64,000 nt of DNA from Flavobacteriaceae bacterium (GTDB taxonomy: Bacteria > Bacteroidota > Bacteroidia > Flavobacteriales > Flavobacteriaceae), in assembly GCA_027082925.1 (NCBI GenBank), contig JALWTD010000004.1, positions 32,496 through 96,495 of the forward strand, read 5' to 3'. The position numbers were made by a program, and so were the translations under genes. Under the pieces are notes generated by a model that was not told the origin of the DNA, searched no databases, and saw only the letters and a list, made by a program, of their open reading frames with translations. Within the stretch, counting starts at the first letter, position 1; every line of letters begins with the position of its first letter. Shown here one piece after another: positions 9,281-18,522 of the stretch.

Positions 9281-9793
9281 ATGATTATTAGACCGCTTAG
9301 AGGAATTACACCACAATTTGGTAGTGACTGCTTTATTGCAGAAAATGCAGCTATTATTGGTGATGTTACTATGGGGAATGAGTGTAGTGTTTGGTACAAT
9401 GCTGTTGTTAGAGGTGATGTGCATTTTATTAAAATTGGAAATAAAGTAAACATTCAAGATGGCGCGGTAATTCATGCTACATATAAAAAATCCCCAACAA
9501 TTATTGGAGATAATGTGTCAATAGGTCACAATGCTTTGGTTCATGGATGTACCATTCACAACAATGTTTTAATAGGTATGGGAGCTATTGTTATGGATGA
9601 TTGTATTGTAGAGCAAAATGCCATTATTGCAGCCGGAGCAGTTGTTACTAAAGGAACAATCGTAAAATCGGGAAGTGTTTTTGCCGGTATTCCTGCCAAA
9701 AAAATAAAATCGGTAAGTGCCGACTTAATTTCAGGAGAAATTGATAGAATTGCCAATAATTATGTTAAATATGCCAATTGGTATAAAGAGTAA
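9281..9793 (+). CDS. Gamma-class carbonic anhydrase-like hexapeptide-repeat protein
   Basis: A 170-residue left-handed beta-helix protein with hexapeptide repeats (IIGDVT, IIGDNV, IIAAGA). His65, His83 and His88 sit in the positions of the zinc ligands of the gamma carbonic anhydrase/YrdA group, together with the usual RGD near residue 44 and QDG near 59. It may hydrate CO2, but many family members have no proven activity. It follows the PorP/SprF gene by 21 bases. Its TAA stop abuts the stop of the convergent murI with no gap. Confidence 0.87.
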   Translation: MIIRPLRGITPQFGSDCFIAENAAIIGDVTMGNECSVWYNAVVRGDVHFIKIGNKVNIQDGAVIHATYKKSPTIIGDNVSIGHNALVHGCTIHNNVLIGMGAIVMDDCIVEQNAIIAAGAVVTKGTIVKSGSVFAGIPAKKIKSVSADLISGEIDRIANNYVKYANWYKE

Positions 9794-10582
9794 CTAAAAG
9801 TTTAACTCTTCTACAGAAAAAGATACCGAGCTATTGTGTAGCAGATTGCGTAGTGTGGTAGATGAAGTATTAATGTAAAACTGATGTTTGCTTTTTTTAG
9901 CCTCACGTTGTAAATCTAATTTTTTTAACACATTTTTTGTCTGCCTTGCAACGGCTTCTCCCGAATCTATTATTTGTACGTTGTTACCAACTATTTTTCT
10001 AATTTCAGGTATTAAGTAGGGGTAATGTGTGCATCCTAAAACCAAGTGATCTATATGGTGCTTGAGCATAGGTTCTAAATAAGTTTTTAGTAAATTTTTT
10101 ACTTCAGAACTGTTTGTTTTTCCTGCTTCAATAAGAGGAACAAGACCTTCACCTACTTGTTCTATTGTAGTAATATGGCGTGTGTATTCGTTGGCTGTTT
10201 TTTCAAAAAGTTTGCTGCTAAGCGTTCCTTTAGTTGCCAATATACCTATAGCTTCTGTTTTGCTATATAATGCTGCAGGTTTTATAGCGGGTTCAATACC
10301 AATAAAGGGAACATTGTAATTTTTTCTCAAAAAATCTATGGCATTGGTTGTTGCGGTATTACACGCTACTACAATAATTTTACAACCTTTAGAAAGGAGT
10401 AGTTCTGTGTTTTTTACACACAGTTCAATAATTTTTTTTTGAGTTTTTTGCCCATACGGAGCATTGCTACTATCGGCCAAATAAATAGTGTCTTCATAAG
10501 GAAGTAATTTTACAATTTCTTTCCATATTGAAGTACCTCCAATTCCAGAGTCAAATAAACCAATAGGTTGTTCAGTATTCAT
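9794..10582 (-). CDS. murI: Glutamate racemase
   Basis: A 262-residue enzyme that makes D-glutamate for peptidoglycan. It shows GLFDSGIGGTS at the N-terminus, DSSNAPYG near 37, the two catalytic cysteines Cys74 (ACNTAT) and Cys184 (GCTHYP), and the usual length. It is the last gene of the envelope cluster on the minus strand. A strong terminator separates it from ompH upstream, so its expression depends on read-through or a weak promoter in the 60-base gap. Confidence 0.95.
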   Translation of the reverse strand: MNTEQPIGLFDSGIGGTSIWKEIVKLLPYEDTIYLADSSNAPYGQKTQKKIIELCVKNTELLLSKGCKIIVVACNTATTNAIDFLRKNYNVPFIGIEPAIKPAALYSKTEAIGILATKGTLSSKLFEKTANEYTRHITTIEQVGEGLVPLIEAGKTNSSEVKNLLKTYLEPMLKHHIDHLVLGCTHYPYLIPEIRKIVGNNVQIIDSGEAVARQTKNVLKKLDLQREAKKSKHQFYINTSSTTLRNLLHNSSVSFSVEELNF

Positions 10583-10593
10583 AAATTAAAGGT

Positions 10594-10621
10594 AAAAAAA
10601 ATCCCGCAATTGCGGGATTTT
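10594..10621 (-). terminator. Rho-independent terminator after the second ompH
   Basis: A perfect 24-base palindrome (10598-10621) with core ATCCCGCAATTGCGGGAT, followed on the minus strand by a run of eight T. It lies between ompH and murI and would end most transcripts of the envelope operon before murI. The plus-strand side has only four T. Confidence 0.85.
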
Positions 10622-10642
10622 ATAGAAATAGAGTATTGTATT

Positions 10643-11143
10643 TTATTTGATTCCTAATTTTGCTTTTACTGCAGGTAGTAAATCGGTACCATTAGCTACA
10701 ATTAATGTAGAAGCTTCTAAAACGTAAGTAAAACCTTGTTCTTTAGCAACTTCATCAATAGCTTTTTTTGCTTTTTCTAAAATAGGTTTTAATTTTTCGT
10801 TTCTCTTTTTAGTGATTTCTTCACCAGCAATTTGAGAAGATTGATACAATTTTTGTTGATCTTGTTGAATCTCAATACTTCTTTGTTGGTTTACTTCATC
10901 GGTTTGAGAACTAGCCTCTGCATCGTATTTTTTTAATTTAGCTTCTAATTTAGCTTTTTGAGCTTTTAACTCACTCTCGTAGGTTTTGCTTAGTTTTTCT
11001 AATTCAGCATTTAAAGCTTTTGTCTCTGGCATTAAGCTAATTAATAAGTCAGTACTAATATGTCCTACTTTTGTTTGTGCTTTTACAGAATTAAACCCTA
11101 AAGTTACTATGGCAACTAATAATAAAGTTCTAAATTGTTTCAT
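10643..11143 (-). CDS. OmpH/Skp-family periplasmic chaperone
   Basis: A 166-residue protein with a signal peptide (MKQFRTLLLVAIVTLGFNSVKAQ), the KVGHISTDLLISLMPE segment typical of OmpH/Skp, a long charged coiled coil (about 45-130) and the C-terminal GFTYVLEAS strand. Skp trimers hold unfolded outer membrane proteins for BamA. It lies 20 bases after a second, longer paralogue and downstream of bamA, the usual flavobacterial order. Confidence 0.9.
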   Translation of the reverse strand: MKQFRTLLLVAIVTLGFNSVKAQTKVGHISTDLLISLMPETKALNAELEKLSKTYESELKAQKAKLEAKLKKYDAEASSQTDEVNQQRSIEIQQDQQKLYQSSQIAGEEITKKRNEKLKPILEKAKKAIDEVAKEQGFTYVLEASTLIVANGTDLLPAVKAKLGIK

Positions 11144-11163
11144 TTTATTGCTTATTGTTTTAA

Positions 11164-11955
11164 TTAATTATTTCCGTTATTTGTTTCTTCTTTTGCTTTT
11201 TTAGCGTCTTCTATTTCCTTAATTCGTTTCTTTCTTTTCTCTTCAATAGCTTTTTTAAGTTCTTCTCTTTTTTTAAGCTGAGCTGCTTTTTTTTCTGCTA
11301 TTTTCTTTTTTAAAGCTTCTTTTTTAGCGTTTCGTTCATCTATTTTCTTTTGAGCTTCTTCGCTAATTTGTGTTGCTTTTTTAGTGCTATTTTTTTTCGA
11401 TTTTTGTTTTCTTTTTTCGGCAACGGCATTTACTTTTTTAGCTCGTGTAATGCTCTTAATAACCAAATCGCTAATATCAAATTTATTATTTGTGTATAGC
11501 ATTACCAAGCTGCTAGATTTGTCTAACACAAAGTCGTATCTTCTTTTAACAGCAATATCTTGAATAGCATTGTACACTAAATCTTGAATTGGCTTAACCA
11601 ATTGTTTACGTAAAAAGAATAAATCTCCATTTGTACCAAAATAAGCTTCTTGTAATTTTTTTAATTCCAATTCTCTTATTTGAATATCTTCTTCTTTTTC
11701 TTCAATAAGTTCTTTTGTTAGAAGAACTCTTTCATTGTTTAATTCGGCTTTTAGTGCTTCAATTTCTTTTTGCTCTTTTTCTATATTGTTTTGCCAAGTT
11801 ATAGCTTTTGCATTTATTTTTGCTTGTGCTTGATTGTATTCTGGAAGGTTTTCTAAAATATATTCCATATCAATAAAACCAATTCTTTGAGGCTTTTGTG
11901 CATTTACAGTAAGCCCAAAAATTAAAAACGCAAATAAAAGAACTTTTTTTGTCAT
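11164..11955 (-). CDS. OmpH/Skp-family periplasmic chaperone with long charged tail
   Basis: A 263-residue Skp-like protein. I chose the ATG at 11955, where a signal peptide begins (MTKKVLLFAFLIFGLTVNAQ), over one 11 codons upstream. The OmpH core includes RIGFIDMEYILENLPEY, a coiled coil (about 45-110) and RRYDFVLDKSSSLVMLY. It is followed by about 90 residues that are almost all Lys, Glu, Ala and Arg, longer than in Skp. This tail is common in flavobacterial copies; its role is unknown. It lies between bamA and the shorter paralogue. Confidence 0.88.
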   Translation of the reverse strand: MTKKVLLFAFLIFGLTVNAQKPQRIGFIDMEYILENLPEYNQAQAKINAKAITWQNNIEKEQKEIEALKAELNNERVLLTKELIEEKEEDIQIRELELKKLQEAYFGTNGDLFFLRKQLVKPIQDLVYNAIQDIAVKRRYDFVLDKSSSLVMLYTNNKFDISDLVIKSITRAKKVNAVAEKRKQKSKKNSTKKATQISEEAQKKIDERNAKKEALKKKIAEKKAAQLKKREELKKAIEEKRKKRIKEIEDAKKAKEETNNGNN

Positions 11956-12023
11956 ATGTTGATATGTATTTAGAAAAAACCGTGCCATTTTAATAAATTA
12001 TCTGCAAATATAACTGATTTTAA

Positions 12024-14594
12024 TTAGAATTGTTGTCCAATTATAAAGTGAGTTTGCCATCCTGATTTTTGAGTTTGTCCTGGTAATGGATCAAATCCGT
12101 GTGCAAAATCAATTCCTAAAAGTCCGAAGGCAGGCATAAAAATTCGAAGTCCCATACCGGCAGATCTTTTAAGTACAAACGGATTAAAGTTTTTAAATCC
12201 GTCATACGAGTTCCCAGCTTCTAAAAACCCAAGTACATAAATTGATGCAGAAGGTTTTAGTGTAATAGGGTATCTCAATTCCATTTGAAACTTGTTATAG
12301 ATAGTTCCACCTTCTATTGAAGATAAACGTGCATTTTCATATCCTCTTAAGGCAATAGTTTCTCTACCGTCAAGTTGGTAAGAGGCCATTCCGTCACCAC
12401 CTACAAAGTAGCGTTCAAAAGGAGAGTCGCCAAGGTCGTTATTGTAGCTTCCTAAAAATCCGAATTCGGCATTAGACATTAATACAAGGTCTTTGGTTAG
12501 AGATGTAAACCATTTTCCTTTAAAACTTGCTTTATAGTATTCTAGCCATTTGTATTTTTCTTTATCCTCTAAATTTGCGTAATCTTTATCATTAAACAAA
12601 GAGTAAGGAAGTGTTAGTTTTGCTCCAATACTAAACTCAGATCCTGTTTTTGGGAAAATTGGGTTTGGTCCGGAAGAATTTCTTCCAAGAGTAATACTAT
12701 AGGCTAAATTGTTTGATGTACCGCTTGAGAACGAAAATGTTGATATTGGATAATCTTTCAAGTCGTACAATTGGTAGCTCACACTTTGCGATAGTGTAAA
12801 ATAGTTATCAGGCCATTTTAATCTTTTTCCAAGACCAACAGATACACCAACAATATTTAAACGTTGATCTTTATCTACTTGGTTGGTTACATAATCGTAT
12901 CTAAATTGTTTAGAGTTGTATATTGAAAAAGAGAATGATTGCGGTTTTTTACCACCTAACCAAGGTTCTGTAAATGAAAAACTAGAAGTAGTATAAAATC
13001 TACTTTTTTGTAATCTTAAAGACAGCTTTTGTCCGTCTCCCATAGGTAGAGGTTTGTAAGCTTCTTTGTTAAATATATTTTTAATAGAGAAGTTATTAAA
13101 CGACAATCCTAAAGTTCCAATAAAAGAACCTCCACCATAACCACCTTGAAGTTCAATTTGGCTAGAGCCTTTTTCGGCAACGGTGTAATCGATATCTACG
13201 GTTTTATCTCTATAATTTGGATTGATATCAGGAGAAATGGCTTCGGCATCAAAAAAGCCTAATTGCCCAATTTCTCTAATGGTTCTAATAATTTGACTTT
13301 TACTGTACAAATATCCCGGTCTTGTTCTTATTTCTCGATAAATAACGTGGTCGTTGGTTCTGTCGTTACCGTTAACAGTAACTTTTCTAATTTTTGTAGG
13401 CTCGTCTTCGTAAATTCGAATTTCGATATCAATAGAATCATTATCAATTTTTGTTTCTACCGGTAAAACTCTTGAAAATAAGTATCCGTTATCTTGATAT
13501 AGTGTTGCAATATCTTGTGAATCTGGAGAGCCATCACCTGTAACGCGTTCTTTTAAAACTTTTCCGTTGTAAGTATCACCTTTCTCAATTTTTAGAAGTC
13601 TTTGCAGTTGTTCGTCGGTGTATTTACTGTTTCCTAAGAAACGGATGTCTCCAAAATAGTACTTATTACCTTCGTCAAGTTTTATGTTAAGGTTAATGGT
13701 ATTATCATCGTTCCATGTAAGAGAGTGTCCTAAAACTCGAGCATCTCTATATCCTTTTTCGCTGTATGCAGTAACAATGCTTTCTAAATCTTCTTTAAAG
13801 TCGGCATCAATATATTTTGAGCTTTTCCAAAACCTACCAATCATTGCTTTTTTGGTATGTTTCATAGCTTTTCTTATTTTTTTAGGGCTAAAAGCTTTGT
13901 TTCCTTCAAAAGTAATATGCTTAATTTTCACCTTTTCACCTTTGTCGATATTCACAAGCATTTTAACGGTGTTTACACCAACGGTATCAGGTTTTGTGTT
14001 TAGTGTAACTTTGGTTTTTAAATATCCTTTTTCTTGAAATTTCTTTTTGAAGTAGTTTTTAGTAGTTACAATTAGGTTATCGGTTACCATTGCGCCTTTT
14101 TTAAGTTCGGCATCCGATTTTAAATCTTTAGCTTTTCCTTTTTTAACACCTCGTATTGTAACACTGCTTAATTGAGGAAGTTCTTCAACATCAAACTCTA
14201 TATAAGCTGTTTTTCCATCAATTTTAGAAACGTATACCGATACATCACTAAATTGTTTGGTTTCGTATAATTTTTTAATAGCACTCGTAAGTTTATCTCC
14301 CGGAAGTTTAATTTGTTGTCCAACTTTTAATCCGGTAAATACTTTTACGGTTTGTTCTTCAAATTTCTGAAGGCCAATAATTTTAATTCCTCCCAGTTCA
14401 TACCGTTCCCCTTTTTTAAATAAAACAGGTTCTTTGAATTTTTTTGCCGGAGCAATAGTATCGTTAACTATTACAGAATCTTTTTTAGATGGTTGAATTT
14501 CTTTTAAATTATTTTTTGGCTGTTCTTGAGCGTTAATGGTATTGCTAGCTAAAATAATTGTTAAAAGTATAAGCGCTATTTTAATTTTATTCAT
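12024..14594 (-). CDS. bamA: Outer membrane protein assembly factor BamA
   Basis: An 856-residue protein: signal peptide (MNKIKIALILLTIILASNTINAQ), a short linker, about five POTRA domains (roughly 60-450, including YELGGIKIIGLQKFEEQTV and KIRKVTVNGNDRT), and a 16-strand barrel ending in the usual C-terminal Phe (IIGQQF). It folds and inserts outer membrane beta-barrel proteins. The ATG at 14594 was chosen because it starts the signal peptide; it overlaps the end of uppS by 8 bases, suggesting translational coupling. Confidence 0.95.
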   Translation of the reverse strand: MNKIKIALILLTIILASNTINAQEQPKNNLKEIQPSKKDSVIVNDTIAPAKKFKEPVLFKKGERYELGGIKIIGLQKFEEQTVKVFTGLKVGQQIKLPGDKLTSAIKKLYETKQFSDVSVYVSKIDGKTAYIEFDVEELPQLSSVTIRGVKKGKAKDLKSDAELKKGAMVTDNLIVTTKNYFKKKFQEKGYLKTKVTLNTKPDTVGVNTVKMLVNIDKGEKVKIKHITFEGNKAFSPKKIRKAMKHTKKAMIGRFWKSSKYIDADFKEDLESIVTAYSEKGYRDARVLGHSLTWNDDNTINLNIKLDEGNKYYFGDIRFLGNSKYTDEQLQRLLKIEKGDTYNGKVLKERVTGDGSPDSQDIATLYQDNGYLFSRVLPVETKIDNDSIDIEIRIYEDEPTKIRKVTVNGNDRTNDHVIYREIRTRPGYLYSKSQIIRTIREIGQLGFFDAEAISPDINPNYRDKTVDIDYTVAEKGSSQIELQGGYGGGSFIGTLGLSFNNFSIKNIFNKEAYKPLPMGDGQKLSLRLQKSRFYTTSSFSFTEPWLGGKKPQSFSFSIYNSKQFRYDYVTNQVDKDQRLNIVGVSVGLGKRLKWPDNYFTLSQSVSYQLYDLKDYPISTFSFSSGTSNNLAYSITLGRNSSGPNPIFPKTGSEFSIGAKLTLPYSLFNDKDYANLEDKEKYKWLEYYKASFKGKWFTSLTKDLVLMSNAEFGFLGSYNNDLGDSPFERYFVGGDGMASYQLDGRETIALRGYENARLSSIEGGTIYNKFQMELRYPITLKPSASIYVLGFLEAGNSYDGFKNFNPFVLKRSAGMGLRIFMPAFGLLGIDFAHGFDPLPGQTQKSGWQTHFIIGQQF

Positions 14595-15342
14595 TGATAT
14601 TTTCAATTTGTTCGCTGGTTTTCCCAAAGCGTCGTTCTCTATTTTGATAATCTAATATTGCGTTGAAAAGATTTTCTTTTTTAAAATCAGGCCAAAGTGT
14701 GTTCGTAAAGTACAATTCGGCATAGGCTAATTGCCATAATAAAAAATTGCTAATTCTTTTTTCACCACTCGTTCTAATCATTAAATCAACATCAGGCAAA
14801 GAAAACGTATATAAATGATTATTAATAATTTTTTCGTCAATTTCTTCAAATTTTAGCTGTTTATTAACAACTTTTTTTGATATATTTTTGATAACATTAA
14901 CAATTTCTTCTCTAGATCCGTAACTTAAAGCAAGTGTAAGTGTAAGTGTTTTGTTGTTTTTGGTTTTTTTTACCACTTCTTCAAGCTCTTTTTGTGCTTT
15001 TTCAGGAAGTTGTTTTATGTTTCCAATAGTGTTTAGTTTGATGTCATTTTTTTGTAATGACTTCAATTCTTTTCGTAGCGAAGACACCAGAAGTGCCATT
15101 AGTGTTTTAATTTCTATTTTTGGTCTGTTCCAGTTTTCGGTTGAAAAAGCGTAGAGTGTTAAGTAGTTTACGCCAATTTCAGCACATGCTTCAATAGCTT
15201 CTCTTACAGAGTTTACTCCATTTTTATGACCAAATACTCTAGGCTTTCCTTGTTTTTTTGCCCAACGACCATTGCCATCCATAATAATAGCTATATGGTT
15301 AGGAAGCTTGGTTTTATTTATTTTAGCCTTTAGTGATTCCAT
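14587..15342 (-). CDS. uppS: Isoprenyl transferase (undecaprenyl diphosphate synthase)
   Basis: A 251-residue cis-prenyltransferase that makes the C55 carrier lipid for peptidoglycan. Motifs: IIMDGNGRWAKKQG with the catalytic Asp, GHKNGV, YAFSTENWNRP, and RTSGEKRISNFLLWQ near the C-terminus. The stop overlaps bamA downstream, and the start directly follows the DUF6089 stop, so these genes form one operon. Confidence 0.95.
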   Translation of the reverse strand: MESLKAKINKTKLPNHIAIIMDGNGRWAKKQGKPRVFGHKNGVNSVREAIEACAEIGVNYLTLYAFSTENWNRPKIEIKTLMALLVSSLRKELKSLQKNDIKLNTIGNIKQLPEKAQKELEEVVKKTKNNKTLTLTLALSYGSREEIVNVIKNISKKVVNKQLKFEEIDEKIINNHLYTFSLPDVDLMIRTSGEKRISNFLLWQLAYAELYFTNTLWPDFKKENLFNAILDYQNRERRFGKTSEQIENINE

Positions 15343-16023
15343 TTAAAAAGGAGTTGCATAACATGGAGGTCTTCCAAACGAGTACGAAATGGAAAAACCA
15401 CTTAGTACGTACCAATCGTTACTGTTAGGATTACCAAAAGTTAGCGAATTTATAGTATTGTTGTTATAATCGAGATCGTCTACAAAAGTATATCTGGCTC
15501 TTATTTCTAAAGCAATGGCAACATCTTGAAACAATTTTGTTTTATAACCAATACCTATTGGAATAGCAAAAGAGGTTTTCGATTTGTATTCGTACTGATT
15601 AGGACTTGTTTCTCGTGTAGCAACATTGTAATTAAAAGCAGCTACTTCGAGAAGCAGATACGGCGTGTGCGTGTATCTGTAATCGTCTAAATTGTAGTCG
15701 AAATAGTTAAATTCTAATCCCAAAGCGAATTCCTTTATATTGTTATCAAATTTAATACCTCTAATATAACGTTCTCTATTTGTTGCATCCGCATCATTTG
15801 CAGCTATTTTAGCATAGGTAAAAGTGCCTCTTAAAGCGATTCTAGGATTTATATTTCTTTTGTAAAAAATACTTCCTGTAAAATTTCTAGGGTTTATATA
15901 ATATTCAGGTCCTATATCTCCTATATAATTACTTCCTCCTACAAGTACCCCAATTTCGTGCATTTGTGCATTAGAACTAATTGTTACACAAACGAATGTA
16001 ATAAATAAAACAAATTTTTTCAT
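15343..16023 (-). CDS. DUF6089-family outer membrane protein
   Basis: A 226-residue protein with a signal peptide (cleavage near SNAQ) and a small beta-barrel pattern of alternating aromatic and polar residues. The segment HEIGVLVGGSNYIGDIG matches flavobacterial DUF6089 proteins, which occupy this slot before uppS and bamA. Function is not known; the position suggests a link to envelope assembly. The C-terminus has RPPCYATPF with one Cys. Confidence 0.85.
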   Translation of the reverse strand: MKKFVLFITFVCVTISSNAQMHEIGVLVGGSNYIGDIGPEYYINPRNFTGSIFYKRNINPRIALRGTFTYAKIAANDADATNRERYIRGIKFDNNIKEFALGLEFNYFDYNLDDYRYTHTPYLLLEVAAFNYNVATRETSPNQYEYKSKTSFAIPIGIGYKTKLFQDVAIALEIRARYTFVDDLDYNNNTINSLTFGNPNSNDWYVLSGFSISYSFGRPPCYATPF

Positions 16024-16039
16024 AAATAAAAATAGCGAG

Positions 16040-16047
16040 CAAATATA
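16040..16047 (-). promoter_or_regulatory. -7 element (TATATTTG) before DUF6089-uppS-bamA
   Basis: An exact TAnnTTTG on the minus strand, 17 bases before the DUF6089 start, with TTC 20 bases upstream as an imperfect -33. It would let the bamA genes be transcribed separately from nadK. The 129-base gap between nadK and DUF6089 holds nothing else evident. Confidence 0.45.
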
Positions 16048-16152
16048 AATAAATCTATTTGCTTTTTGAAGTTTAACAAAGTCTTTTTTGATTAACTTTT
16101 TACAAATGAAAATATTGTAAAGAGGTAAAGGTACTTTTGAAAGAAGATAGAA

Positions 16153-17034
16153 TTAATTTCTAGTATCGTGTCCCCAAAGTAATTTTTCTCTTAAAGTTTT
16201 TATGAACGTTTGTTTTTTTATTTGAACCATTTTTAGACTAAAATCTGATTTTTTCACAAAGATTTGAGTTTGGCTGTTTATGGTTGTAATTCTAGAGTCT
16301 AACGATAAAAAGAATTCATCTTCTCTACCGCTAACAGTAAATTTTATTCTAGTATCATCCGGAATTACCAATGGTCTGGCATTTAAATTGTGAGGAGCAA
16401 TAGGTGTTAGCGCAAAGCTTTTGGCCTGAGGTGTAATTATAGGTCCGCCACAACTTAGTGAATAACCTGTAGACCCGGTAGGTGTTGCAATAATTAACCC
16501 GTCTGCCCAGTATGAAGTTAAATATTCATCGTCTAAATAAGTATCAACCGTAATCATTGAAGTGGTGTTTTTTCGGCTTATAGATACTTCGTTGAGCGCA
16601 AAATTTAGTTCAGATAGTTTATCAATTTCAGGTGTTGTAGAAACACTTAGTAAAGAGCGTTTTTTTATGGTAAACTCATTGTTTAAAAGTAGCTTAATAG
16701 CATTCGAAATTTCTTCTTTTTGAATGGTTGCTAAAAAACCTAACCTTCCGGTATTAATACCAACAATTGGAATTTTAGAATCTCTAATAAATGTTACAGC
16801 TCTTAAGATAGTTCCGTCACCACCTATGGTAAACATAAAGTTAAACGAGCTATCAAGGTCTTTGTGTGTTTTAAAAGTACGGGTATTTTGTAAATTAAAT
16901 TCGCTTTTAATGGCAAGGTAAAACCGGTGTTCAATTACAAAATTAATAGTGTATTTTTGAAGTGTATCAATAAGTTCTTTAATATACTTATTGTCTTCAG
17001 ATTTATAATATTGACCGTAAATAGCAATTTTCAT
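16153..17034 (-). CDS. nadK: NAD kinase
   Basis: A 293-residue enzyme that phosphorylates NAD to NADP. It carries GGDGT at 71-75 with the catalytic Asp, a GINTGRLGFLA segment, the NE/D-type motif LNEVSI and TPTGSTGYSLSCGGPII. Length is normal. Its start lies 3 bases after the CBS gene stop on the same strand. Confidence 0.96.
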   Translation of the reverse strand: MKIAIYGQYYKSEDNKYIKELIDTLQKYTINFVIEHRFYLAIKSEFNLQNTRTFKTHKDLDSSFNFMFTIGGDGTILRAVTFIRDSKIPIVGINTGRLGFLATIQKEEISNAIKLLLNNEFTIKKRSLLSVSTTPEIDKLSELNFALNEVSISRKNTTSMITVDTYLDDEYLTSYWADGLIIATPTGSTGYSLSCGGPIITPQAKSFALTPIAPHNLNARPLVIPDDTRIKFTVSGREDEFFLSLDSRITTINSQTQIFVKKSDFSLKMVQIKKQTFIKTLREKLLWGHDTRN

Positions 17035-17037
17035 AAA

Positions 17038-17697
17038 CTAAATATTAAGGTATTTTTGTAAATAGTTAGATCTGTTTTTTAAGTCTTCTAAATAATTGTC
17101 TTCATAATGTTTAGAGAGTACATTGTATTTATACCTTCTAAAGGTTTGTATAATTTCATTAATATTTTGGGTTGTAATTTTTAAAATTATTTTCACAAAA
17201 GTTGCATTTGTTTCAGAAACAAAAACGCCCATTACTTTTCCGTTATTTGTTTCAACAATTTGACAAACTTCGCTAAACGAATAATCTCTTTCTTCTTTTT
17301 CAATAATTAAAAAAGTACCTTCACTTTTTATAAACGGAGTATTGTTAAAAGAATGTAAAACATCAATTAAATCGTAGTATCCTAAGTATTTATTTTTAGC
17401 ATCCAGCACCGGAAGAATATTAGCATCATTTGAAGAAAAACAAGGAATAATTTCTAACAAATTGGTGTTTTCTTTGGTATAAAAGAAAGTGTATAAATAC
17501 TGAAATTGGTCAATACTTTTTTGACTATCATCAAGTGCCTCAGCATCAGCTTCAGAAATAAGCCCTAAAAGTGTTCCATTTTCTACAATAGGAAAATGGG
17601 TAAACGTGGTTTCTGTAAAAAAATCTTTTATGGCCGATATTTTTGTTTGAGGCGTAAAGGCTTTAAATTCTTTTAATATGTAAGGGATTGTATTCAT
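17038..17697 (-). CDS. CBS domain-containing protein
   Basis: A 219-residue protein with a CBS pair in the first 120 residues (FTHFPIVENGTLLGLISEADAE and NILPVLDAKNKYLGYYDLIDVL) and an ACT-like C-terminal part (EVCQIVETNNGKVMGVFV). CBS pairs usually bind adenine nucleotides. Its conserved place just before nadK in flavobacteria suggests a regulatory link to that enzyme, but this is unproven. It is divergent from pdxJ. Confidence 0.85.
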   Translation of the reverse strand: MNTIPYILKEFKAFTPQTKISAIKDFFTETTFTHFPIVENGTLLGLISEADAEALDDSQKSIDQFQYLYTFFYTKENTNLLEIIPCFSSNDANILPVLDAKNKYLGYYDLIDVLHSFNNTPFIKSEGTFLIIEKEERDYSFSEVCQIVETNNGKVMGVFVSETNATFVKIILKITTQNINEIIQTFRRYKYNVLSKHYEDNYLEDLKNRSNYLQKYLNI

Positions 17698-17796
17698 ACA
17701 AACTGTTAATGTATTGCAAATTAATCAAAAATAAAACCAAAAACATATTCTTACTTCGTAAATTTGCCTTGCTTTTCAAAATTAAGAAATTTAAGA

Positions 17797-18522
17797 ATGA
17801 CAAAATTAAGTGTAAATATTAATAAAATAGCTACGTTGAGAAACTCAAGAGGAGGAGATTTTCCAAATGTAGTAAAGGTAGCTACTGATATTCAGTCGTT
17901 TGGTGCAGAAGGAATTACAATTCACCCAAGACCCGATGAACGCCATATTAGATATCAAGATGCATACGATTTAAAAAAAGTAGTGACTACCGAGTTTAAT
18001 ATTGAAGGAAATCCAATTCCTAAATTTATTGATATGGTACTAAAAATAAAGCCTACACAGGTTACTTTAGTGCCTGATGCTGTTGATGCAATTACCTCAA
18101 ATGCCGGATGGGATACCGTTTTAAACCAATCTTTTTTAAAAGAAGTTATATCAGAATTTAAGCAAAACGGTATTAGAACGTCTATTTTTATAGATACCAT
18201 TCCTAAATTTATTGAAGCTGCGGCAACAACCGGTGCAGATAGGGTAGAATTGTACACAGAAGAATTTGCAACACAGTATGCTTTAGGAAATAAAAAGGCC
18301 GTAATTCCATATACAACAAGTGCCAAACTGGCTTCAGAACTTAATTTAGGCATAAATGCAGGACACGATTTGAGCTTAGAAAATATTCAGTTTTTTGCGA
18401 AAAATGTACCTAATCTACTCGAAGTTTCTATAGGGCATGCTTTGATTGCAGAATCATTATATTTAGGTTTTGAAAATGTAATCAATATGTATAAAAATAA
18501 ATTAAAAAACGCTTCGGTTTAA
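17797..18522 (+). CDS. pdxJ: Pyridoxine 5'-phosphate synthase
   Basis: A 241-residue TIM-barrel enzyme for the last step of DXP-dependent vitamin B6 synthesis. It begins MTKLSVNINKIATLRNSRGG and contains GITIHPRPDERHI, VTLVPDA, ELYTE and a LGINAGHDLSLEN motif. The ATG at 17797 is preferred to one 11 codons upstream: it gives the family N-terminus, and the upstream one lies within a TAAATTTG promoter-like sequence (17759-17766). The stop abuts the next ATG. Confidence 0.95.
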   Translation: MTKLSVNINKIATLRNSRGGDFPNVVKVATDIQSFGAEGITIHPRPDERHIRYQDAYDLKKVVTTEFNIEGNPIPKFIDMVLKIKPTQVTLVPDAVDAITSNAGWDTVLNQSFLKEVISEFKQNGIRTSIFIDTIPKFIEAAATTGADRVELYTEEFATQYALGNKKAVIPYTTSAKLASELNLGINAGHDLSLENIQFFAKNVPNLLEVSIGHALIAESLYLGFENVINMYKNKLKNASV